Shown in pieces: positions 7,155 to 11,161 of a stretch of DNA of 11,161 bases (position 1 is the first letter of the stretch; each line of letters starts with the position of its first letter). The translations under genes were made by a program, and so were the position numbers. The DNA is taken from the NCBI GenBank assembly GCA_964398645.1, contig CAYNNU010000062.1, forward strand, positions 1 to 11,161. Reading direction: 5' to 3'. This DNA is from Spirochaeta_B sp964398645 (GTDB lineage: Bacteria; Spirochaetota; Spirochaetia; DSM-27196; DSM-8902). The notes below the pieces were generated by a model. It was given only the letters and a program-made list of their open reading frames with translations. It ran no database searches and was not told where the DNA came from.

Positions 7155-7347
7155 GCCTCGCCCCGCCAGCCGCCTCGCCCCGCCAGCCACCTCGTCCCGC
7201 CAGCCACCTCGCCCCGGCTGGCCACCTCGCCCCGGCCGGCCACCTCGCCCCGACAGGCCACCTCGCCCCGACAGGCCACCTCGCCCCGGCAGGCCACCTC
7301 GCCCCGGCAGGCCACCTCGCCCAGGCCTGCCGCCTCGCCCCGCCGAC
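7153..7347. repeat. Tandem array of 11 units, 17 then 18 bp, GC-rich
   Basis: Units begin at 7153, 7170 and 7187 (17 bp each), then at 7204, 7222, 7240, 7258, 7276, 7294, 7312 and 7330 (18 bp each). The core is CCACCTCGCCCCGGCAGG, with CCGCCTCG forms at both ends. Two neighbouring pairs are identical (7240/7258 and 7276/7294), which points to recent duplication by slippage. The plus strand is strongly C-rich, and the minus strand carries GGGG and GG runs in every unit. The 18-bp period keeps frames open on both strands, but the resulting peptides are simple repeats with no ribosome binding site. The array fills the space between the arsenic operon and the leuC promoter. Confidence 0.92.
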
Positions 7348-7351
7348 CATA

Positions 7352-7431
7352 GCCTGCGCCTATGTTTAATATAGATAATATATCTTTTACAAATAATTAT
7401 TTTTTCCGTATAGTATGGCATAGGCGCTGGC
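7352..7431. repeat. 13-bp inverted repeats flanking the leuC promoter
   Basis: GCCTGCGCCTATG at 7352-7364 is an inverted match, 12 of 13 bases, to CATAGGCGCTGGC at 7419-7431. The central 9 bases are perfect. The 54 bp between the arms are AT-rich and hold the whole leuC -35/-10 promoter, and the right arm covers the predicted transcription start. It could be an operator pair, a cruciform-forming element, or the ends of a small inserted element. I see no target duplication. Confidence 0.7.
7386..7414 (+). promoter_or_regulatory. leuC promoter, sigma-70 type
   Basis: TTTACA at 7386-7391 (-35) and TATAGT at 7409-7414 (-10) are separated by 17 bp, each one base from consensus, in an AT-rich stretch. 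Transcription should start near 7420-7421, giving a leader of about 45 nt. That leader is too short for a T-box and contains no leucine-codon leader peptide, so control is more likely at initiation. Confidence 0.75.
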
Positions 7432-7441
7432 GCGGAAAAAA
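7400..7441. promoter_or_regulatory. Second inverted repeat interleaved with the leuC promoter
   Basis: TTTTTTCCG (7400-7408), directly upstream of the -10, is a perfect 9-bp inverted match to CGGAAAAAA (7433-7441) in the leader. It overlaps the 13-bp inverted repeat in a crossed, not nested, order. Within the leader, GCGG (7432-7435) and CCGC (7442-7445) can also pair around the A-run. It is a candidate regulator site, with no identified protein. Confidence 0.5.
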
Positions 7442-7465
7442 CCGCTGGCAGCAAAGGAGGCTATT

Positions 7466-8899
7466 ATGGCAAGTAAAACCTTGTATAACAAAGTGTGGGA
7501 CATGCACGAAGTAAGCACTCTGCCGTCTGGACAGACGCAGTTATTTATCGGCTTGCACATGATTCATGAAGTTACCAGTCCGCAGGCCTTCGATATGCTG
7601 CGCGAACAGGGATTGAAGGTTGCATATCCGCAGCGGACTTTTGCAACCATGGACCACATCGTTCCAACCCGAAACCAGCAACGGCCGTTCCGGGATGAAC
7701 AGGCAGAATTGATGATGCAGGCCATCGAACGCAACACCGAAGAATTCGGGGTCGAGTTTTTCAACTTTGAGTCAGGCAAGCAAGGCATCGTGCATATCAT
7801 TGGACCGGAATTGGGCTTGACCCAACCGGGCATGACCATCGCCTGCGGTGATTCGCACACAAGTACCCATGGCGCCTTTGGCACCTTGGCATTCGGCATA
7901 GGCACTAGCCAGGTACGAGACGTGCTTGCCAGCCAATGTTTGGCCATGGACCCAATGAAAGTGCGGCGGATCGAGGTGAACGGCGAATTACAGCCAGGTG
8001 TTACACCCAAAGATGTCATTTTATATATCATCAACCGCTTGGGCGTAAAAGGCGGCATCGGCTATGTGTATGAGTATGCCGGCGACGTTTTTGACAACAT
8101 GAGCATGGAAGGGCGGATGACGGTGTGCAATATGTCGATTGAGGGAGGCGCCCGGGCGGGCTATGTGAACCCGGATGACACTACCTTCGACTATTTGCAG
8201 GGACGCGAATTCTGCCCGGCCGGGGCCGACTGGGACAAGGCGGTCGAAGGATGGCGGAATTTGGCCAGCGAGGCCGACGCCGAGTATGATGATGTTGTTG
8301 TGTATGACGGGGCGCAGATCGAGCCGATGGTCACATGGGGTATAACCCCGGGCCAGAGTGTGGGTGTTGCCCAGAACTTGCCGATGCCAGCGGAAATACA
8401 AGACGCCGGCGAACGGGCAGGAGCCGAGTTGGCTTTCCAGCACATGCAGTTACAGCCTGGCCAGCCGATTGCAGGAACCCCGATAGATGTTGCCTACATC
8501 GGTAGCTGTACAAACGGCCGAATAGAAGACTTACGGGCGGCGGCAGCAGTTTTACGCGGAAAAAAGGTGGCCGATAGCGTGTTTGCCTTTGTAGTTCCCG
8601 GCTCTATTCAGGTTGCAAAACAGGCGACCAAGGAAGGATTGAACAAGGTCTTTATTGATGCAGGCTTTGAATGGCGGGCGGCAGGCTGTTCGATGTGTCT
8701 GGCAATGAACCCCGATAAATTGCAGGGTGATCAAATAAGCGCCAGCTCGAGCAACCGGAACTTTATCGGCCGTCAGGGCAGCGCCACCGGTCGGACACTC
8801 TTGATGTCGCCGGAAATGGTCGCCGCAGCAGCGGTAACAGGTGTGGTAACGGATATCCGCAGCTTCGCAACAGAAAAAGAACAGGAGGCAACAAAATGA
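7466..8899 (+). CDS. leuC: 3-isopropylmalate dehydratase large subunit
   Basis: This gene encodes 477 residues of the long bacterial LeuC type. With LeuD it interconverts 2-isopropylmalate and 3-isopropylmalate in leucine synthesis, in the cytoplasm. The three [4Fe-4S] ligands are present: C348 in GSCTNGR, and C408 and C411 in GCSMCLAMN. Other family blocks include ATMDHIVPT, IACGDSHTSTHGAFG, GIGTSQVRDVLA, and SSSNRNFIGRQG near the end. The start ATG at 7466 follows a strong AAGGAGG at 7454-7460 with 5 nt between, and the promoter at 7386-7414 drives it. It overlaps leuD by 4 bases (ATGA), so the subunits are translationally coupled. Homologous aconitase-family enzymes such as homoaconitase or citraconate/methylmalate isomerase are less likely, given the length and the standard leuCD order. 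leuA and leuB are not in the window. Confidence 0.96.
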   Translation: MASKTLYNKVWDMHEVSTLPSGQTQLFIGLHMIHEVTSPQAFDMLREQGLKVAYPQRTFATMDHIVPTRNQQRPFRDEQAELMMQAIERNTEEFGVEFFNFESGKQGIVHIIGPELGLTQPGMTIACGDSHTSTHGAFGTLAFGIGTSQVRDVLASQCLAMDPMKVRRIEVNGELQPGVTPKDVILYIINRLGVKGGIGYVYEYAGDVFDNMSMEGRMTVCNMSIEGGARAGYVNPDDTTFDYLQGREFCPAGADWDKAVEGWRNLASEADAEYDDVVVYDGAQIEPMVTWGITPGQSVGVAQNLPMPAEIQDAGERAGAELAFQHMQLQPGQPIAGTPIDVAYIGSCTNGRIEDLRAAAAVLRGKKVADSVFAFVVPGSIQVAKQATKEGLNKVFIDAGFEWRAAGCSMCLAMNPDKLQGDQISASSSNRNFIGRQGSATGRTLLMSPEMVAAAAVTGVVTDIRSFATEKEQEATK

Positions 8900-9531
8900 T
8901 GCAGCCAAAAATGAGAGACATGAGAATACGCCAGATCAGTGGACGGGCAGTTCCGGTGATCGGCGATGATATCGATACCGACAGAATAATCCCGGCTCGA
9001 TTTTTGAAAGAAATCACGTTCAGCAAAATGGGTGAATACCCCTTTTATGACGAAAGATTCGAAGCCGATGGCAGCAAAAAGCAGCATCCTTTTAACGATG
9101 AGCGTTTCGCGGGGGCCAGAATTCTGGTTGGCAATGTGAACTTTGGCTGCGGCAGTAGCCGCGAACATGCCCCGCAATCGCTTCACCGCTGGGGTATTCA
9201 GGCAATCATTGCAGAAAGCTTTGCCGAGATTTTCGCCGGAAATTGTGTTATGCTGGGAGTACCGGCAGTAAGCGCATCTGGCGAGGATATCGCGACACTG
9301 CAAAAGCTCATACAGGAAGAGCCGGATAGCGAGTTCACCCTGGATCTTGAGCGCATGGAAGTGCGCGGTGGCAGTTGCTGCAATGCCTTGCGCATCGAAG
9401 TGAACATGCCTGAATCGCGTCGTAACGCACTTGTTGAAGGAAGCTGGGACAGCACCAGCTTACTGGTGGCAAACAGCGACAAGGTAAAGGAAACGGCTGC
9501 TTCCCTGCCATATATGGGGCAGAAAGGCTAA
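8896..9531 (+). CDS. leuD: 3-isopropylmalate dehydratase small subunit
   Basis: This gene encodes 211 residues, close to the roughly 200 of the long bacterial LeuD type. It supplies the swivelling domain that completes the active site of isopropylmalate isomerase with LeuC. The signature NFGCGSSREHAP begins at residue 82, with C85. The N-terminal DDIDTDRIIPARFLK and the C-terminal WDSTSLLVANSDKVK are also typical. The ATG at 8896 overlaps the leuC TGA at 8897-8899 and follows AGGAGG at 8883-8888 by 7 nt. The adjacent ATG at 8899 is a second possible start, which would remove one residue. The gene is intact, with a TAA at 9529-9531, and is followed after 43 bp by the adenylate cyclase on the same strand. 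Confidence 0.96.
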   Translation: MMQPKMRDMRIRQISGRAVPVIGDDIDTDRIIPARFLKEITFSKMGEYPFYDERFEADGSKKQHPFNDERFAGARILVGNVNFGCGSSREHAPQSLHRWGIQAIIAESFAEIFAGNCVMLGVPAVSASGEDIATLQKLIQEEPDSEFTLDLERMEVRGGSCCNALRIEVNMPESRRNALVEGSWDSTSLLVANSDKVKETAASLPYMGQKG

Positions 9532-9548
9532 GCACCGCGTAATAAACT

Positions 9549-9560
9549 TTGCTGCAGCAA
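9549..9560. other. 12-bp perfect palindrome upstream of the cyclase
   Basis: TTGCTGCAGCAA lies in the 43-bp leuD-cyclase spacer, just before the cyclase ribosome binding site. It is fully self-complementary with no loop, so it suits a dimeric DNA-binding protein better than a terminator. It may also be chance. Confidence 0.35.
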
Positions 9561-9574
9561 GCAGGAGAACTGAA

Positions 9575-11137
9575 TTGACCAAAGAAGCTGATTCAGCCAT
9601 ACATCAGGAATTTTCTACGCGCCGGCCAAGCCGGCGCGTTCGCATTGGGGTTTTTTCAGCCGTATTTGCAGCCGTTATCCTTTCAAACCTCCTTACAATT
9701 ATTATTACCGGTGTTTTTCTCATGCCGTATATTCGAACCCCCGAAATGCACTCAGCCCTTCTAAAGGCATACGATGGCATCAACGAATCGATACTGTGGC
9801 TATCTTTTCTCGTTCCCTCTATCATGTCGTATTTTTATTCACGCCCGCTTTTACGTTGGAAAGATAGCAATGATAACGCCAAAGCCAAGAGTCGCCTGCT
9901 TCACAGCCCACTGATGATCAGCCTCATAAGCCTGTCAGGCTGGGTAACAGCAAGCCTTATTTTCATCTTCTGGTTATGGCTGACCCCAACATCAATAAAA
10001 CCGCAATTCCTTGCTGGAGCGCTTTTGGAAAATGCCGTAAGCTCGCTGCTTTGTTTTTCTTTTTCCTACTCTCTTTTAGAAGCAATCTACCGAACTCAGA
10101 TTATCCCGCGCTTTTTCCCGGACAACCAGTTGTCACGCTATCACCGCCGCGGGCTCCGCTTGAATATCCTGCAGCGCTACTCAATCTATTTTATCAGTAT
10201 TTCGGTTCTCCCTTTCCTACTGATTTTTCGTTTCTGCATGACTGACTACATGCGCCGGGGTGACTATTCCCTAATGATCCCACTTGCCACCATCTCCCTT
10301 GGCTTTATTTTTTTTGGCGCCTTGCTGACGGTTTTAACGACCATGCCCTATTGGAGATCATTACAGGAAATGGAAGAACAAACCCGCAACATTGCCGCCG
10401 GCCAACTAGAAAGCCGCATCCGTATTCGATCTATCGATGAACTTGGACAATTAAGCGAATCTATGAACAGCATGACGCAAAGCCTGCAGGAAAAAGAGTT
10501 CATTACCGAAACCTTCGGGCGGATTGTTGATCCCCGGGTACGGGATTTTCTGTTACAGGGAAACATTGCAATGGGCGGCCGCACCACCGAAGCCGCGGTA
10601 CTTTTTTCCGATATCCGCTCATTTACCAGTATTTCAGAAAGGCTTGAGGCCGCTGAAATTGTGAACCTGCTCAATGAGTATTTTACCGTGATCAGTGCCT
10701 GCATCGAAGGCGAAGGCGGAATCGTCAACAAGTATATTGGCGATGCGGTAATGGCTGTTTTTGGCGTTCCCGTTCCCCTGGATAATCCGGCGGCCGCAGG
10801 AATCAATGCCGCCTTCAAGATGGCGGAGGCACTAGACAGACTAAATACAGATTTTATCGCCAAAGGATGGCCGGCGCTAAAATGCGGAATCGGCATTCAC
10901 TATGGCCCGGTTCTAGCCGGGAATATCGGCTCGGCCAGCCGAATGGAATACACGGTAATCGGCGATACGGTAAACACTGCTGCCCGAATTGAAAGCGCTT
11001 GTAAGCAAACAGATGCCCGCATTATTGCATCGGAATCCTGCCTGCAGTTTGCCGGCCGAACTCCCCCGGGACCACCCCTGGACGCAGTGCAGCTAAAAGG
11101 CAAACAAAACCCGGTAGAATTATATCGTCTTTTGTAA
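9575..11137 (+). CDS. Membrane class III adenylate cyclase with HAMP domain
   Basis: This gene encodes 520 residues, starting at TTG 9575 with AGGAGA at 9563-9568, 6 nt upstream. About six membrane spans occur at roughly 22-50, 73-90, 112-137, 145-172, 197-222 and 230-256. A HAMP linker follows at about 255-310 (EQTRNIAAGQLESRIRIRS then DELGQLSESMN), and the cyclase catalytic domain runs from about 337 to the end. Catalytic residues are all present: metal-binding D346 (FSDIRSF) and D390 (IGDAV), adenine-selecting K386 and D464 (IGDTVN), and N467 and R471 for the transition state. These predict ATP, not GTP, as substrate, so the product is cAMP made on the cytoplasmic side as a homodimer. The signal sensed by the membrane part is unknown. 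It follows leuD by 43 bp with no clear terminator, so co-transcription with leuCD is likely. A 10-bp hairpin lies in codons 15-22. Confidence 0.92.
   Translation: MTKEADSAIHQEFSTRRPSRRVRIGVFSAVFAAVILSNLLTIIITGVFLMPYIRTPEMHSALLKAYDGINESILWLSFLVPSIMSYFYSRPLLRWKDSNDNAKAKSRLLHSPLMISLISLSGWVTASLIFIFWLWLTPTSIKPQFLAGALLENAVSSLLCFSFSYSLLEAIYRTQIIPRFFPDNQLSRYHRRGLRLNILQRYSIYFISISVLPFLLIFRFCMTDYMRRGDYSLMIPLATISLGFIFFGALLTVLTTMPYWRSLQEMEEQTRNIAAGQLESRIRIRSIDELGQLSESMNSMTQSLQEKEFITETFGRIVDPRVRDFLLQGNIAMGGRTTEAAVLFSDIRSFTSISERLEAAEIVNLLNEYFTVISACIEGEGGIVNKYIGDAVMAVFGVPVPLDNPAAAGINAAFKMAEALDRLNTDFIAKGWPALKCGIGIHYGPVLAGNIGSASRMEYTVIGDTVNTAARIESACKQTDARIIASESCLQFAGRTPPGPPLDAVQLKGKQNPVELYRLL
9617..9639 (+). 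other. Perfect 10-bp GC-rich hairpin inside the cyclase 5' coding region
   Basis: ACGCGCCGGC (9617-9626) pairs perfectly with GCCGGCGCGT (9630-9639) around a CAA loop. It begins 42 nt after the TTG start, within Arg-rich codons. A T6 run follows at 9651-9656, but 11 nt beyond the stem, too far for a standard intrinsic terminator. It may slow translation or transcription between leuCD and the cyclase. Confidence 0.6.
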
Positions 11138-11161
11138 AAATCTATTCTTGCAGCAGTTTTT

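Noticed and set aside
6964..7347. CRISPR array
   Set aside because: The units are contiguous 17-19-bp tandem copies with no unique spacers, and no cas genes are visible.
6669..7454. Long open frames on both strands across the GC-rich repeats, encoding peptides such as RGEVAC or LAPAGH repeats
   Set aside because: They come from an 18-bp (six-codon) period with few A/T bases, run across the N gap, have no ribosome binding site and no non-repetitive domain.
7420..7465. Leucine attenuator or T-box in the leuC leader
   Set aside because: The leader is only about 45 nt, with no leucine-codon peptide, no T-box motif and no terminator hairpin.
11138..11161. Intrinsic terminator after the cyclase
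   Set aside because: An A-run and the final T-run are complementary, but no GC stem lies between them, and the window ends there.

Overview
The window looks like chromosomal DNA of a Gram-negative bacterium with an outer membrane, at roughly 50% G+C outside one repeat tract. My best guess is a spirochaete. The reasons are a large single-span coiled-coil protein, an exported beta-rich protein ending in aromatic residues, a membrane class III adenylate cyclase with a HAMP domain, and a TTG start. This assignment is inferred from style, not from a marker gene. A run of exactly 100 Ns inside a tandem repeat shows a draft assembly.

Layout. (1) 3-755 is the 3' end of an unrecognised beta-rich protein on the plus strand. 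(2) 761-4154 holds three minus-strand genes in the order arsR, a small exported outer-membrane-like protein with an acidic cysteine-rich segment, and a 683-residue membrane-anchored coiled-coil protein. (3) 4155-4255 is a divergent control region with a 7-bp dyad suited to ArsR. (4) 4256-6964 is acr3 (arsenite efflux), followed almost without a gap by a CoA-disulfide-reductase-like flavoprotein with a C-terminal rhodanese domain. (5) 6964-7347 is a non-coding GC-rich block of two tandem arrays: a 19-bp array interrupted by the assembly gap, and a 17/18-bp array of 11 units. (6) 7352-7465 is an AT-rich leuC promoter region, framed by long inverted repeats. (7) 7466-11137 carries leuC, leuD and a class III adenylate cyclase, probably as one operon.

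How the parts work together. ArsR probably represses both divergent units from the shared operator. Acr3 exports arsenite, and the flavoprotein-rhodanese may manage the low-molecular-weight thiol or persulfide pool that arsenic attacks. No arsenate reductase gene (arsC) is visible. LeuC and LeuD form isopropylmalate isomerase of leucine synthesis. The cyclase downstream would make cAMP, and its apparent co-transcription with leuCD is unusual.

The least explained elements are the exported acidic CCCxxC protein next to arsR, the GC-rich tandem arrays, the paired inverted repeats around the leuC promoter, and a perfect 10-bp hairpin inside the start of the cyclase gene. I see no phage, transposase, CRISPR array, tRNA or rRNA.
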